NCBI RefSeq assembly: GCF_000407365.1
Contig: NZ_ASVU01000001.1
Location: 1 to 64,000 of the forward strand
Length of the DNA stretch: 64,000 nucleotides
Direction: 5' to 3'
From: Enterococcus asini ATCC 700915
GTDB lineage: Bacteria; Bacillota; Bacilli; Lactobacillales; Enterococcaceae
Below the pieces are notes generated by a model, which saw only the letters and a list, made by a program, of their open reading frames with translations, was not told the DNA's origin and did no database searches. Below are positions 1 to 12,200 of the stretch, in pieces. The number at the start of each line of letters is the position of its first letter. Position 1 is the stretch's first letter. A program made the position numbers and the translations under genes.

Positions 1-553
<553 letters not shown>

Positions 554-722
554 GTGTTTGAACGAGATAAACTCGTTTAAGCTCATTTGTTAAAAATTGA
601 CTTTGCTAGCAATTGCTTGCAAATGTTGTTTGCTTTGATTACATCAAAGCGCCCTACACATTGGTTGTTTTGCTTTTTGTTCAGTTTTCAAAGGTCTACT
701 ATGTTGCTCCAGCAACTTTTAT
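554..722 (-). promoter_or_regulatory. 16S leader with boxA-like element
   Basis: Transcribed leader between the last rrn promoter and 16S. It contains a CCTTTGAAAACTGAAC stretch near 679-697, the usual Firmicutes rrn leader boxA-like antitermination segment, followed by short inverted repeats that probably pair with sequence beyond the 16S 3' end for RNase III processing. Inference from position and resemblance. Confidence 0.6.
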
Positions 723-751
723 ATCATATCAGATGACGTTTTGAATGTCAA
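723..751 (-). promoter_or_regulatory. rrn promoter P3 (proximal)
   Basis: On the minus strand TTGACA (746-751), a 17 nt spacer, and TATGAT (723-728), directly upstream of the 16S leader. A GTTGCT...AGCAAC inverted repeat follows the -10. Confidence 0.85.
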
Positions 752-810
752 CCTTTTTTTATAAAAGTTTTTTTGAAGCATCCGTTACGACTTGCGTCAG
801 CAACTTCTTT

Positions 811-839
811 ATGATATCTCATTCGTTGTTATTTGTCAA
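811..839 (-). promoter_or_regulatory. rrn promoter P2 (middle)
   Basis: Minus strand TTGACA (834-839), 17 nt spacer, TATCAT (811-816). Its -10 lies 88 nt upstream of that of P3. Confidence 0.8.
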
Positions 840-897
840 CAACTTATTTCAGCTTATTTTAGCTGTTTTACTAAGCTGTTGTTTTAGCAACTTTGTT

Positions 898-926
898 ATA
901 ATATCATCATCCGAAGAATTCGTCAA
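898..926 (-). promoter_or_regulatory. rrn promoter P1 (distal)
   Basis: Minus strand TTGACG (921-926), 17 nt spacer, TATTAT (898-903). Its -10 lies 87 nt upstream of that of P2, so the three promoters are evenly spaced. Confidence 0.8.
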
Positions 927-1197
927 GAGCTTTTTTCAAACTTTTTTCGAATTGCCAACTGCTCAATCGGACATGTATTAATATAGCAATTCTTAAAAAA
1001 AAATGCAACAAAAAAAGGAAGGCTTCCTAGACTTTTTCAAATACCGAATTATTTGTTATCTACTGGCTTCTAGTGTTCATTTTTAATCGTTTTCAGCTTC
1101 ACTATTCCCCTTCATGTGCACATATTATAAGGGAATTCGAGTAGTCGTTATTCCCTACTTACGCTCCTTTCCACTGTCATTCGCTTTTTTTTATACA
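927..1197. other. Intergenic stretch between etaS-like terminator and rrn promoters
   Basis: No convincing coding region. It is AT-rich and holds a short GGAAGGCTTCC palindrome near 1018 and three short mutually complementary segments, ATTCCC (1104-1109), GGGAAT (1131-1136) and ATTCCC (1150-1155), which could form alternative hairpins. Function unknown. Confidence 0.5.
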
Positions 1198-1224
1198 AAA
1201 AAGCCAGCATCCAAAGACGCTGAC
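1190..1224 (-). terminator. Intrinsic terminator of the etaRS-like operon
   Basis: Minus-strand hairpin GTCAGC...GCTGGC (1203-1224) followed by a T-run (1190-1202), just after the histidine kinase stop. Confidence 0.85.
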
Positions 1225-1240
1225 TTCAAAATTTCTATAG

Positions 1241-2773
1241 TTATTCTGCTAGTGGTAAGATTTTTTCCGTAACAATTGGCAGATAGATCCTAAAAATCGT
1301 TCCTTGACCCACGACACTTTCTGCCACGATGCGGCCTTTGTAACTGGTAGCCAATTGTTTGGCAATGGAAAGCCCTAGTCCATTACCACCCTTAGTACGC
1401 GCACGGGCTTTATCCACTCGGTAAAAACGATGGAAGACCCTTTCTAAATCTTCTTGAGGAATCCCCTCACCAAAGTCCTGTACAGAGATTTCAAATTTCC
1501 CATTAATCAGCTGAATGCTCAGACGCACTTCCTTGCGATCGGTAGAATACTTCACCGCATTGTCCAAGATAATAATAATCAACTGCTCAAAGTGATTGCG
1601 ATAAATCTTAAGTTGGACTTCTTCTGTCAAATCATCGTCTAAAGTAAAGGTAAACTCTGGATAGAGCATGACAAAATTATTATAGACTTGATGGGTGACC
1701 TCTTTGGCATTGGTGACCTCATGACTGTAATGCGCCTCCACCTGTTCTGCCCGAGACAAGTCTAGCATCTCTTGCACCAAGGTCTTCATGCGACTCAATT
1801 CTTGAACACTTGCACTCAAGCCTTCTTCTAAAATAGCCGGGTCATCTTTCCCCCAACGCTGCAACATACTCAAATGCCCTTCCATAATGGCGACTGGCGT
1901 GCGTAGTTCATGGGAAACATCTTCCACGAACTGCTGCTGCAGCTCCATATAGACCCGAATCCGTTCCAACACTTCATTGAAGATTTCCGACAAATCGGCC
2001 AATTCATCATTTGTTCCGATTTCCGGCATCTGTACATCCGATAAAGGATCCCGACGAATGGTATCCATAGTATCTCGCAAGACTTTTAAAGGTTTCAAGA
2101 AGTACGTGGATAAAAAGTACCCTAGGACACTGCTCAGTATCAGAGAAACGACCTCTAAGACAATCAAGGTCAATAATAAGCGACTACGAATCTCGTAAAA
2201 AGCCGACAACTCCGTAAAGGTTTGACAATAACCCACTTTTTCTCCGGTTACTTTAGAATACACCGGTTCTACTGCCAAAAAGCCCGTTAACCCATCGATA
2301 GTAGTAATCGTAGGGTCCTTGCGATCCAATTGCGTTAACTCGATTTCCAAACTCTCGGTGTTTAAAATCAACGTTCGATCCAAATTGTAAATATATAAGT
2401 GCATTTCTTCTTGACCGAGGTCGGAAATATAGGGATCGATTTTCAAAGTTTTGCCTTCCAACACCGCTCGCTCGTAATTGCCACTGGTATCCTCTTCCCC
2501 AGCTTTACTCACCAAGCGATAGGCAGTCTCCGAAGTCAGCTCTTGGTCTGCATCCGCCAATCGGGAAGTAATCTCCGTCATGGTCTCCTTTAAGCTCTTC
2601 CGTTCATTTGCTACGATCAAATTTATGGAAGACTTATACGTAATCACCGCAAAAATGGTAAAAACCACAAAGATGAAGAAAGAACTAGCAAAGGCCCATT
2701 TCGCAGTGAGGGATGGGCCTTTCAGTTCTCTTTTCTCATTTGTGGCTGTCAGATTGTTGGATTGGCTGCTCAC
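1241..2773 (-). CDS. etaS: Sensor histidine kinase, EtaS/LisK/CovS type
   Basis: Membrane sensor kinase, 510 aa. Two transmembrane segments (about 26-48 and 199-225) enclose an extracellular sensor domain; a HAMP linker follows, then the H-box SHELRTP with phospho-acceptor His288, N-box with Asn405, and the ATP-lid motifs DFGEGI (433-438) and GGNGLGLS (462-469). It should phosphorylate the response regulator encoded just upstream. The start is GTG at 2773, sharing GTGA with the regulator stop, so translation is coupled. The symbol rests on resemblance and on the neighbouring gnd-pyk-pfkA-dnaE order that I recall around etaRS in E. faecalis. The signal sensed is not visible from sequence. Confidence 0.85.
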   Translation of the reverse strand: MSSQSNNLTATNEKRELKGPSLTAKWAFASSFFIFVVFTIFAVITYKSSINLIVANERKSLKETMTEITSRLADADQELTSETAYRLVSKAGEEDTSGNYERAVLEGKTLKIDPYISDLGQEEMHLYIYNLDRTLILNTESLEIELTQLDRKDPTITTIDGLTGFLAVEPVYSKVTGEKVGYCQTFTELSAFYEIRSRLLLTLIVLEVVSLILSSVLGYFLSTYFLKPLKVLRDTMDTIRRDPLSDVQMPEIGTNDELADLSEIFNEVLERIRVYMELQQQFVEDVSHELRTPVAIMEGHLSMLQRWGKDDPAILEEGLSASVQELSRMKTLVQEMLDLSRAEQVEAHYSHEVTNAKEVTHQVYNNFVMLYPEFTFTLDDDLTEEVQLKIYRNHFEQLIIIILDNAVKYSTDRKEVRLSIQLINGKFEISVQDFGEGIPQEDLERVFHRFYRVDKARARTKGGNGLGLSIAKQLATSYKGRIVAESVVGQGTIFRIYLPIVTEKILPLAE

Positions 2774-3456
2774 GAGCGCATCACATAACCTGTTCCCCGG
2801 ACAGTTTGAATGTAGCTTTCGTCCCCAGGAACATCGATTTTATTGCGCAGGTAACGGATGTAAACGTCCACCACATTGGTTTCGACTTCCGTTTCGTAGC
2901 CCCAGACTTTGTTTAATAAAACGTCCCGTGCTAAAACGACGTTGACATTTTCCATTAGTGTCAGTAAAAGTTCGTATTCACGTTTGGTCAACTCAATGAC
3001 ATCATTGCCGCGACGAACCACTCGATTTTCCTTTTCGATGGTCAAATCCCGATAGGTAATCGTCGTTTGTTTAGCCACGTGTTTATCGCCTTCAATATCG
3101 ATTCGTCGTAACAAAGCCCGTAAGCGAGCCAAGAGTTCTTCAATTGCAAAGGGTTTTACGATGTAATCGTCAGCCCCGTGATCAAGCCCTGATACGCGAT
3201 CGATGACAGAATCCCGAGCGGTCATCATGATGATTGGGGTATTCTTCACTTGGCGAATCCGTCGGCAGACTTCCAAACCATTTAACTCTGGTAACATTAA
3301 ATCCAAAAGAATTGCATCCCATTCGTTATTTAATGCTGCTTCCAGTCCGGTTCTGCCATTATAATGAACGTCCGTGTTGTACCCTTCATGGGTCAGCTCT
3401 AATTCAACAAAGCGGGCAAGATTCTTTTCATCTTCAATAATCAAGATATTGCTCAT
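2770..3456 (-). CDS. etaR: OmpR-family response regulator, EtaR/LisR/CovR type
   Basis: 228 aa. The receiver domain has the acidic pocket at residues 8-10, phospho-acceptor Asp52 (ILLDLMLP) and Lys101 (VKPF); the C-terminal half is a winged-helix DNA-binding domain ending in the typical [10 protein letters not shown] and RGTGYVMR segments. First gene of a two-gene operon with the kinase. RBS AGAAGGATT precedes the ATG. The closest families by eye are LisR, CovR/CsrR and ArlR, which control stress resistance and virulence in other Firmicutes. Target genes here are unknown. Confidence 0.9.
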   Translation of the reverse strand: MSNILIIEDEKNLARFVELELTHEGYNTDVHYNGRTGLEAALNNEWDAILLDLMLPELNGLEVCRRIRQVKNTPIIMMTARDSVIDRVSGLDHGADDYIVKPFAIEELLARLRALLRRIDIEGDKHVAKQTTITYRDLTIEKENRVVRRGNDVIELTKREYELLLTLMENVNVVLARDVLLNKVWGYETEVETNVVDVYIRYLRNKIDVPGDESYIQTVRGTGYVMRS

Positions 3457-3624
3457 TGATTTAACAATCCTTCTCTCTACAAATATTCTTTGGTAGAATT
3501 TTGTTTTATTATTAAAATACTATAGCCATTTTATCATGAAAGCGAGCAGATAAAAATAGCTATGTCAGAAAGAGTTAACTTTTTATCCATAATTTAAAAA
3601 AAGACCGTTATGTTTTCGACAAAA

Positions 3625-3671
3625 CAAAAAAGTGGCCAGAATCCAGGACAGGATTCCAGCCACTTTTTTTA
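3625..3671 (-). terminator. Terminator of gnd
   Basis: Near-perfect hairpin (3631-3664) with A/T runs on both sides, able to work in both directions; it lies immediately after gnd and upstream of etaR. Confidence 0.9.
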
Positions 3672-3676
3672 ACGTC

Positions 3677-5098
3677 TTATTCTTCGTGGTACCAAGAATA
3701 GTGGAAGATGCCTTCTCGATCCGTGCGTTCATACGTATGAGCGCCAAAGAAGTCCCGTTGTGCTTGGATGATGTTTGCTGGCAAACGTTCCGCACGATAG
3801 GAATCAAAGTAAGCAATCCCTGCAGAGAAAGTTGGTACCGGTACACCAGCTTGGACTGCTAGAGCCACTACATCCCGAGCAGATTGTTGGTATTTCTTCG
3901 TAATTTCCATGAAGTATTCATCCAACAACAAGTTTTCCAAGTCCGGATTTGCTTCATAAGCATCGGTGATTTTTTGCAAGAAGCGGGCACGAATGATACA
4001 GCCAGCTCGCCAAATTTTCGCAATTTCACCAAATGGCAAGTTCCAGTCAAATTCCTTAGAAGCTGCTCGTAATTCCGCAAAACCTTGAGCGTAACTCATG
4101 ATCTTATTGAAGTACAATGCTTCCCGAATTTTTTCTACCAATTCCCCTTTGTCCCCTTCGTAAGTGAAAGGTGCTGGTTTTGGCAATATTTTGCTAGCGT
4201 TAACCCGTTCTGCCTTATAAGCAGAGATGTAACGAGCAAAGACCGCTTCGGTAATTAATGGCAATGGCACGCCTAAGTCCAAAGCACTTTGGCTCGTCCA
4301 TTTACCAGTTCCTTTGTTTCCAGCTGCATCTAAGATCACATCAACGATTGGTTGGCCGGTTCCTAGATCATCTTTTCTCGTTAAGATATCCGCCGTGATT
4401 TCGATTAAATAGCTATCTAACTCCCCTGTGTTCCATTCCTTGAAGATATCCGCCATTTCATCTACAGATAGCCCTAAGATGTTTTTCAACAGGTCATAAG
4501 ACTCAGCGATTAACTGCATATCCCCATATTCAATCCCGTTGTGGACCATTTTGACATAGTGACCAGCACCATTTGGCCCGATATACGTCACACAAGGAGC
4601 GCCATCTTCGGCCTTAGCGGAGATTTGTTCCAAGATAGGTGCTACTAGTTCATAGGCATCTTTTTGGCCCCCTGGCATGATGGAAGGTCCTTTTAAGGCC
4701 CCTTCTTCCCCACCGGAAACCCCAGTACCAATAAAATTAATGCCGGAATTGGCTAACTCTTCATTGCGACGCATGGTATCTTTAAAGAAGGTGTTCCCAC
4801 CGTCAATTAGAATGTCCCCTTTGTCCAAGTGAGGCAATAATTCCGCAATCGTAGCGTCCGTAGCCGCACCGGCTTTAACCATCAACAAAATCCGTCGTGG
4901 CTTTTCAATGGCTGCCACAAAGTCTGCAATGGTGTAAGTGGCTTTAAAATTCTTATCAGGATGTTCCGCTACGACTTCTTCTGTCTTCGAACCCGTGCGA
5001 TTATACAAGGCTACTGAATAGCCGCGACTTTCAATATTCAGTGCGAGGTTTTTCCCCATGACGGCCATGCCGACAACGCCGATTTGCTGTTTTTCCAT
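3677..5098 (-). CDS. gnd: 6-phosphogluconate dehydrogenase, decarboxylating (NADP+)
   Basis: 473 aa, the usual length. Converts 6-phosphogluconate to ribulose 5-phosphate, CO2 and NADPH in the oxidative pentose phosphate pathway. Rossmann motif GVVGMAVMG at residues 8-16, NRT cofactor loop near 33-35, and the catalytic pair Lys183 and Glu190 in KMVHNGIE. The start chosen is the ATG at 5098, 8 nt after AGGAGG; an upstream in-frame ATG at 5164 would add 22 residues with no family counterpart and no RBS. Probably monocistronic, flanked by terminators. Confidence 0.97.
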   Translation of the reverse strand: MEKQQIGVVGMAVMGKNLALNIESRGYSVALYNRTGSKTEEVVAEHPDKNFKATYTIADFVAAIEKPRRILLMVKAGAATDATIAELLPHLDKGDILIDGGNTFFKDTMRRNEELANSGINFIGTGVSGGEEGALKGPSIMPGGQKDAYELVAPILEQISAKAEDGAPCVTYIGPNGAGHYVKMVHNGIEYGDMQLIAESYDLLKNILGLSVDEMADIFKEWNTGELDSYLIEITADILTRKDDLGTGQPIVDVILDAAGNKGTGKWTSQSALDLGVPLPLITEAVFARYISAYKAERVNASKILPKPAPFTYEGDKGELVEKIREALYFNKIMSYAQGFAELRAASKEFDWNLPFGEIAKIWRAGCIIRARFLQKITDAYEANPDLENLLLDEYFMEITKKYQQSARDVVALAVQAGVPVPTFSAGIAYFDSYRAERLPANIIQAQRDFFGAHTYERTDREGIFHYSWYHEE

Positions 5099-5210
5099 AA
5101 CGATTCCTCCTAATAGTAACTTCGTAAACCAATCCCTCTCATTATAGCCTAAAAGCCCGGTCATTCAAAGCAGGAAAAACTATGCCTTCTCCTAGAATTA
5201 GGCCAAAAGC

Positions 5211-5253
5211 AAAAAAATAAACCCCTTAGGCTCCATGGTTAGCCTTAAGGGGT
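5211..5253 (-). terminator. Terminator of yceD-rpmF
   Basis: Hairpin with ACCCCTTAGGCT paired to AGCCTTAAGGGGT (5221-5253), with a T-rich tail on the minus strand (5211-5217). Confidence 0.9.
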
Positions 5254-5278
5254 TTCCTCGTTTTCTCAAGTAAAACGA

Positions 5279-5458
5279 TTATGCTTCTTTTGTAGTCACA
5301 TCTTTGCCATCGTAGTAGCCGCAGTTTGCGCATACGTGGTGGCTTTTTTTCAATTCACCACAGTTTGGACATTCGTTCAAACCGTTAATCGTCAATTTGT
5401 AATGAGTGCGACGTTTGTTTTTCTTCGCTTTCGAAGTTTTTCTAGCTGGTACTGCCAT
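5279..5458 (-). CDS. rpmF: 50S ribosomal protein L32
   Basis: 59 aa, basic protein of the large ribosomal subunit. Starts [17 protein letters not shown] and contains the zinc ribbon CPNC...CANC (Cys30, Cys33, Cys43, Cys46), so it is the zinc-binding (C+) form. RBS GGAGGTG stands upstream. It follows yceD in the same orientation, the standard bacterial yceD-rpmF pair, and ends at a strong terminator. Confidence 0.97.
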   Translation of the reverse strand: MAVPARKTSKAKKNKRRTHYKLTINGLNECPNCGELKKSHHVCANCGYYDGKDVTTKEA

Positions 5459-5515
5459 TGCTCAATACACCTCCTTGTGTTCGACACGGGGATAAACCCG
5501 AAATTTATTCCAATC

Positions 5516-6079
5516 TTACTCCTTATCGTCTTCTGAAGTCTCCTCCAAAAGTTGGGATAATTTGGCAAGACGAGGATCGATCGTTGTTGCAGCCGCATCT
5601 TTTTGTTGGTGGTAGTCTTCTTCGGAAACGACTTCCCAGTCCTGACCTTTCGGCAAGCTCTGGCCCGTCTTTTCTGCTTCGGTGAAAACCTGTAAAGGAA
5701 TCTCCAACAGAATATTATCCAAGACTGATTCTACCACGTCCAATGTCTGACCTTCCAAGAGTAATAGTTCATACTCAGACATGGCCTCCGACGCTTGTGC
5801 AAACTGCTCTGGGGTTACAAATTGTTCCGTTACAGCAAAGTCTAAAGGTACGAGTACCGGCTCTAAGCTGCGTGAGGAAGGTAGGGTCAAAGTTGTTTTG
5901 AGCCTGTATTGCAATAAATAGCCATAGCTATCGATTGTAATCGTTCCTACTACCTCTACGATTGTGGCATCAAGGATTTGACTATCCCGTGCTTTCAGCT
6001 GTTTGGTAAGATCCAAATGCTCTTCAAAGGACAAACCACTCTCTTGATATTTCCGCAATTCTTGTAAAGACCATCTCAT
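5516..6079 (-). CDS. yceD: YceD family protein (DUF177), rRNA/L32-associated
   Basis: 187 aa from the ATG at 6079 (MRWSLQELRKYQ), chosen because an AGAGGTG RBS lies 6 nt upstream and family members begin with this motif; GTG/ATG codons at 6088 and 6085 sit on the RBS itself. YceD proteins are encoded with rpmF and are implicated in 23S rRNA accumulation and large-subunit assembly. The C-terminus is acidic and carries the family-typical DPRLAKLSQLL segment. Confidence 0.88.
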   Translation of the reverse strand: MRWSLQELRKYQESGLSFEEHLDLTKQLKARDSQILDATIVEVVGTITIDSYGYLLQYRLKTTLTLPSSRSLEPVLVPLDFAVTEQFVTPEQFAQASEAMSEYELLLLEGQTLDVVESVLDNILLEIPLQVFTEAEKTGQSLPKGQDWEVVSEEDYHQQKDAAATTIDPRLAKLSQLLEETSEDDKE

Positions 6080-6182
6080 ATTCATCACCTCTAAGCAACA
6101 AAAGCTATTATACAGGGGCAGAAAACCTTTGTCAATGAAATTTTCTTGACACCTTTTTCATACTCCAGAAAATCTCTTGCAA

Positions 6183-6217
6183 TAGAAAAGCAGCCGCCAT
6201 TAAGCTATGGCGACTGC
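6183..6217 (-). terminator. Terminator of pfkA-pyk
   Basis: Hairpin GCAGTCGCCAT/ATGGCGGCTGC (6190-6217) followed by TTTTCT on the minus strand. Confidence 0.88.
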
Positions 6218-6243
6218 CTCACTTCAATCAAGGCCGATTCAAA

Positions 6244-8010
6244 TTAGATAGCTGTTGTTTCGCCACGGTATACAATCCCACGACGAGGGTCAACGGTTAC
6301 CAATTCACCGTCTTCAATCTTAGTTGTTGCATCTGCCGCACCAACGATAACAGGAATGTCTTTCGCAATTCCCACAACCGCAGCATGAGAAGTCAAGCCA
6401 CCTTCTTCAACGATGACAGCAGCCGCTTTTTCAAATGCAGGCATGTATTCTTTATCAGTTGTTGGAACAACTAAAACCATACCGTCTTTCGCTTTTGCAA
6501 CAGCTTCTTGAGCTGATTTTGCTACCACTGCATTAGCTACGACTGTTTTTTCACCAACGCCTTGTGCTTCTAACAATTTAGAACCAATCAATTGGATCTT
6601 CATAACGTTTGTAGTACCGCGTTCGCCAACTGGAACACCCGCAGTGATCAAGATCAAGTCGCCTTCTTTAGCGAAACCTAATTCAACGGCTTTTTTCGTT
6701 GCTAAGTCGAACATTTCGTCAGTTGTAGAAGGTTTTTCTGCAACTGTTGGGAAGACACCCCAGTTCAACATCAAGCCACGTTTTGTGCGTTCGTCAAAGG
6801 TTACAGCCAAGATATCAGCATCTGGACGGTATTTAGAAATCATGCGTGCAGTGTGACCAGATTCAGTCGCTGCCACGATGGTTTTCACGCCTAAGTTTTT
6901 CGCAGCACGAGCTACGGCAATCCCGATTGTTTCAGTTACATCAGTTTTGTCGAATTCGTTGATTTGGAAAGTTCCTAATTCTTGCAACGCTTTTTCAGCT
7001 TCCATGTCGATCCGAGCCATAGTTGCTACGGATTGCACTGGGTAGTCCCCATTTGCAGATTCACCAGACAACATTGTTGCGTCTGTTCCGTCAAAGACAG
7101 CATTGGCAACGTCAGATGCTTCAGCCCGTGTAGGACGTGGGTTTTGTTGCATAGATTCCAACATTTGTGTAGCAGTAACAACTACTTTACCAGCAGCGTT
7201 ACATTTTTTGATGATCATTTTTTGAACCATTGGTACTTCTTCTGCAGGGATTTCAACACCCATGTCCCCACGAGCAACCATGATCCCGTCAGAAACTTTG
7301 ATGATTTCGTCTACGTTGTCGATACCTTCTTGGGATTCGATTTTAGAGATGATTTGAACATGAGTCATGTTCTTTTCTTCTAAGATTTCGCGAATGTCCA
7401 AGACGTCTTGTGCTTTACGCACGAAGCTGGCAGCGATGTAGTCAATATCGTTGTCGCAACCGAAACGAATATCGTCTGCGTCTTTTTCAGTAATACCAGG
7501 CAAGCTGATGGATACGCCAGGAGCGTTAACCCCTTTACGAGAACCAAGGATACCAGCATTTTGAACTTCTGTTACCAATTCTTTAGTTGCATCGTCTTTT
7601 TCGATGATCTTCATGTCGATCAAACCATCGTCAAACAAAATATGTCCGCCCACGTGTACGTCATCGTACAAGCCTGGGTAAGTAACAGCGATTTTTTCTT
7701 TTGAACCGACATGTTCAGAATCCATAGAAATACGAACAACATCGCCGATTTCAAATTCGATTTTACCTGAATCCGTTCCTTGAACAGTTGTGCGGATTTC
7801 AGCACCTTTTGTATCAAGCAAGATCCCGACATCTTTACCAGTTTTCTTCACAGCTTCATGAACTAACGTCATACGACCTAATTGTTCTTCATGGTCACCA
7901 TGGGAGAAGTTAAAACGGAAAACATTTGCCCCGGATTCGATAAGTTTAGAGATTGTTTCCAAGTTATTACTTGCTGGTCCTAATGTACTGACGATCTTTG
8001 TTTTTTTCAT
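6244..8010 (-). CDS. pyk: Pyruvate kinase with C-terminal PEP-utiliser domain
   Basis: 588 aa. Transfers phosphate from phosphoenolpyruvate to ADP, giving pyruvate and ATP. N-terminal TIM-barrel features: KTKIVSTLGPAS start, SKIES, and the active-site signature GDMGVEIP. About 110 extra C-terminal residues form a PEP-utiliser-type swivelling domain (GGLTSHAAVVG), as in Bacillus and Lactobacillales pyruvate kinases. Second gene after pfkA (77 nt gap), so the two irreversible lower glycolytic steps are transcribed together; ldh is not downstream, unlike the lactococcal las operon. Confidence 0.98.
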   Translation of the reverse strand: MKKTKIVSTLGPASNNLETISKLIESGANVFRFNFSHGDHEEQLGRMTLVHEAVKKTGKDVGILLDTKGAEIRTTVQGTDSGKIEFEIGDVVRISMDSEHVGSKEKIAVTYPGLYDDVHVGGHILFDDGLIDMKIIEKDDATKELVTEVQNAGILGSRKGVNAPGVSISLPGITEKDADDIRFGCDNDIDYIAASFVRKAQDVLDIREILEEKNMTHVQIISKIESQEGIDNVDEIIKVSDGIMVARGDMGVEIPAEEVPMVQKMIIKKCNAAGKVVVTATQMLESMQQNPRPTRAEASDVANAVFDGTDATMLSGESANGDYPVQSVATMARIDMEAEKALQELGTFQINEFDKTDVTETIGIAVARAAKNLGVKTIVAATESGHTARMISKYRPDADILAVTFDERTKRGLMLNWGVFPTVAEKPSTTDEMFDLATKKAVELGFAKEGDLILITAGVPVGERGTTNVMKIQLIGSKLLEAQGVGEKTVVANAVVAKSAQEAVAKAKDGMVLVVPTTDKEYMPAFEKAAAVIVEEGGLTSHAAVVGIAKDIPVIVGAADATTKIEDGELVTVDPRRGIVYRGETTAI

Positions 8011-8087
8011 TACTGAACGCTCCTATTCATTTATTTAAAAAAGCTAGGATAAGCCCTTTTTCCGATAATTATACTACTACTTTTCCT

Positions 8088-9065
<978 letters not shown>

Positions 9066-9181
9066 TTAAAATGACTTTTGTTCGGTACTATCTAGTCATA
9101 CCTTTACGGCAATAACCACGAGACCTATTTTACCATTAAAAGCTAGAAATGTCTTGAGATTCGAGGAATATTTTGAAAAAG

Positions 9182-9196
9182 ATGAAAACGATAGGT
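9182..9196. promoter_or_regulatory. Candidate catabolite-responsive element (cre) upstream of pfkA
   Basis: ATGAAAACGATAGGT matches the CcpA consensus WTGNAANCGNWNNCW at all fixed positions except one (G for C near the end). It lies about 130 nt upstream of pfkA, where activating cre sites occur in some lactic acid bacteria. Chance occurrence cannot be excluded. Confidence 0.35.
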
Positions 9197-9222
9197 ATGT
9201 TTTACTGAAAACAACTTGTAAG

Positions 9223-12200
9223 CTATTTAAAGACAACATTCTCAAATCCCAAGAGCTGGCCTAATTTCTCTTGTAAGCCCGCTGAATTTTCAACGGCATA
9301 TTCCGGAGCAAGCATGCGTTTTTCACCGGATTTTACATAGACCAATATTACCGGTACTGCCCCCGGATGGGTCTGAATCAATTGGAACAATTGTTGCATC
9401 TGGGCTTTATTCTCCTGTTCAGGTGAGATTCGCAAGTAACACGTTGTCTCCGTCACTTGCATTTGCAACTCAGACGCTTGGGCCAATTCATTAGCAATCA
9501 ACTGCATTTCCCCATTGTACTTGCTCATTTCGACTTTTCCTTCCAAATAAAGGACATCCCCTATTTGAAACGTCTGGCGCACACGACGATAGAGTTCCGG
9601 AAAAATAGTCACGGAAAGCTCCCCAGAAGGATCATTGCCTTCCACAAAAGCCATCAAATCGCCTTTTTTCGTGCGAATCTCACGAATATCCCGCACATAG
9701 AAAAGGATGCGGACTTTTTCTTCTGGTACTAACTCGGCAATGGCTCGAGTCTGCCTTCTTTGGGCTAAACTTTCATATTTTTCCGCAGGATGCCCCGAGA
9801 GATAAACGCCTAAATACTGCTCCTCCAAATTCAAGCGTTCTTCTAAGGAATAATCCCGAATATCCGTAACCTTCAATGCCATCAAGTCCAAAAGGTCCAT
9901 GCTACCGCCACTGTATTGGATGTTTTGAATCTTTCCTTCCAATTCACTGGCTAACTGGCGGCGTTTAGGTTCCAAAGAATCAAACGCACCAACTTCAATT
10001 AATGGTAGTAATAATTCCTGCTTGCGCCATTTACTGTCAATGCGATACAAGAAGTTATCTAATGAAGTAAACGGTCCCTGATTTTGTCGTTCTTTGACGA
10101 TATCCCCGATAAAGTCCCGGCGAATTCCCTTGATACTTCCTAACCCAAAACGGATCTGTTGCAAGCCCGCCAAGTAAAAACCGTAACTGCTCTGATTGAT
10201 ATCCGGAGGCAAGATTTGAATGCGCCGCTTCTTTGCTTCCGCTAAGTATTCCTTGACTTTAGCCGGATTATTCCGCGTTCCCCGTAAAAGTGCCGCATAA
10301 AACGGACCGGGATAATGAACTTTCAAATACCCCATTTGAAACCCTACAAAGGAATAAGCAAAAGCATGGGCTCGGTTAAAGCCGTAATCGGCAAAGCGCT
10401 CGATATAGTCATAGACTTGATTGGCTTTACTAGCGGGATGTCCTTGGGCAACCGCACCTTCCACGAAATTCGTCCGTTGCTCGTCTAAGGCCGCTTTTTT
10501 CTTCTTCCCAATCGCCCGCCGTAAAATATCCGCCTGGCCCAGTGAGAAGCCCGCCATTTTAGCCGCCACCTGCATGACCTGTTCTTGATAGACCATGATG
10601 CCATAGGTGTTTTTTAAAATATCTTGCAAGCTATCATCTGGATAGCTGACTGCTTCTTTGCCCTTTTTACGCTGGATGTAATGTTCGATATTTTGCATGG
10701 GACCAGGACGATACAAAGCATTTACCGCGGCGATTTCTTCGATATTTTCCGGTCCTAAGCGTCGCAAAACATTGCGAATTCCCGCCGACTCAAACTGAAA
10801 GACACCGGAAGTATCCCCACGTTGGAATAAGGCGATTGTTTCGACATCATCTAAAGGAATCTCCTTTTGTGAAAACTCTCGACCGGTGGCTTGTTTGATG
10901 CCTCGCAAGGTATTGTCGATAATCGACAAATTCCGCAAGCCTAAAAAGTCCATCTTCAGCAAGCCAATGGCTTCCACATCATTCATGGTGAATTGGGTCA
11001 GGAAAATATCCTCAGAGCCGGCTTGTAAAGGAACCAGTTCCGTTAAGTCTCGGTCACTGATCACCACCCCTGCCGCGTGGGTCGAAACATGGCGTGGTAA
11101 CCCTTCTAAAATCAAAGCAATTTGAAACAAACGCTGATTTTTCGGACTTTGTTTCACTAGATTTCGCAAAGTTGGCGCCGTATCATATGCTTCTTGTAGC
11201 GTGATTTTCAACTTATTCGGTACGGCCTTGGACCACCGATTGGCCTCAGACTGGGACAGACCAAAGACGCGCGCCACGTCCCGCAAGACCATCTTCGCCG
11301 CCATAGTACCGAAAGTGGCGATTTGCGCCATGCGCAATGGGCCGTATTTTTGTTGGACATAATGCAAGACTTCTTCCCGCCGATTATCGGGAATGTCCAA
11401 ATCGATATCCGGCATCGTGTACCGCTCGGGATTTAAGAAACGTTCAAACAAGAGATCGTATTGAATCGGATCCACATCGGTAATAGACAGCACATAAGCT
11501 ACTAAGGAACCTGCCGCCGAGCCCCGTCCCGCTCCGGTAACGATTTTTTGACGATGGGCAAAATCCATTACATCCCAGACAATGAGAAAATAATCATCGA
11601 AGCCCATTTGATGAATCACGGAAAGCTCGTACTCCAGACGCTCTTGATAGACCGCTGTCACCTGTTTAACTCGCTGAGGCAAGCGTTCTTGACAAAGCTG
11701 GCGTAAGAAGTCCGGTACATTTCCTTCCGTCATGGGATAGCTAGGATAGAGCTTTTGATGCAGGGGCAAGTCCCAGTGACAGTCAGCCGCAAAAGCATCT
11801 GCCTGGGCCAGTGCTTCTGGTTGCTCCTGAGCAAATCGGCTTCGAACCTGCTCTTCTGTCCACAAAGGTTGCCCTAGAGCCAAGTCCAGTTCTTGCAAAT
11901 CGCCAATTTGCGTACCATTCTTAATATGCTCCATCACCCGTACCGCACTTAGCTCGCTGGATTCCAGGCTGACGACTTCCATTAAAGCAAAAGGAGGAAT
12001 GCCCTTTGCCATCGTCCATTCAGAAAAAGCATCTGCTTTAGTGTCTAGACTTCTGCCAACAAACAAGGGAAACATTTCAGCTAACTCTTGATAACGTGCC
12101 TCCAAAAGCTCCGGATGCAACTGCAATAAATATTGCAACTCATTGCGCTCTGGCAATACCGCGATTAAATCGTTGAAAGGTGCGAAGGCTTCTAGCGTCA

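Noticed and set aside
745-981. 78-codon plus-strand frame across the rrn promoter region
   Set aside because: Low-complexity Phe/Ser/Leu composition, no RBS, and it lies exactly over three promoters.
5099-5164. 22 residue N-terminal extension of 6-phosphogluconate dehydrogenase
   Set aside because: No RBS, no family counterpart; AGGAGG precedes the internal ATG at 5098.
6982-7383. 133-codon plus-strand frame inside pyk
   Set aside because: Antisense shadow of a highly conserved gene; composition rich in His, Cys and Phe, no RBS.
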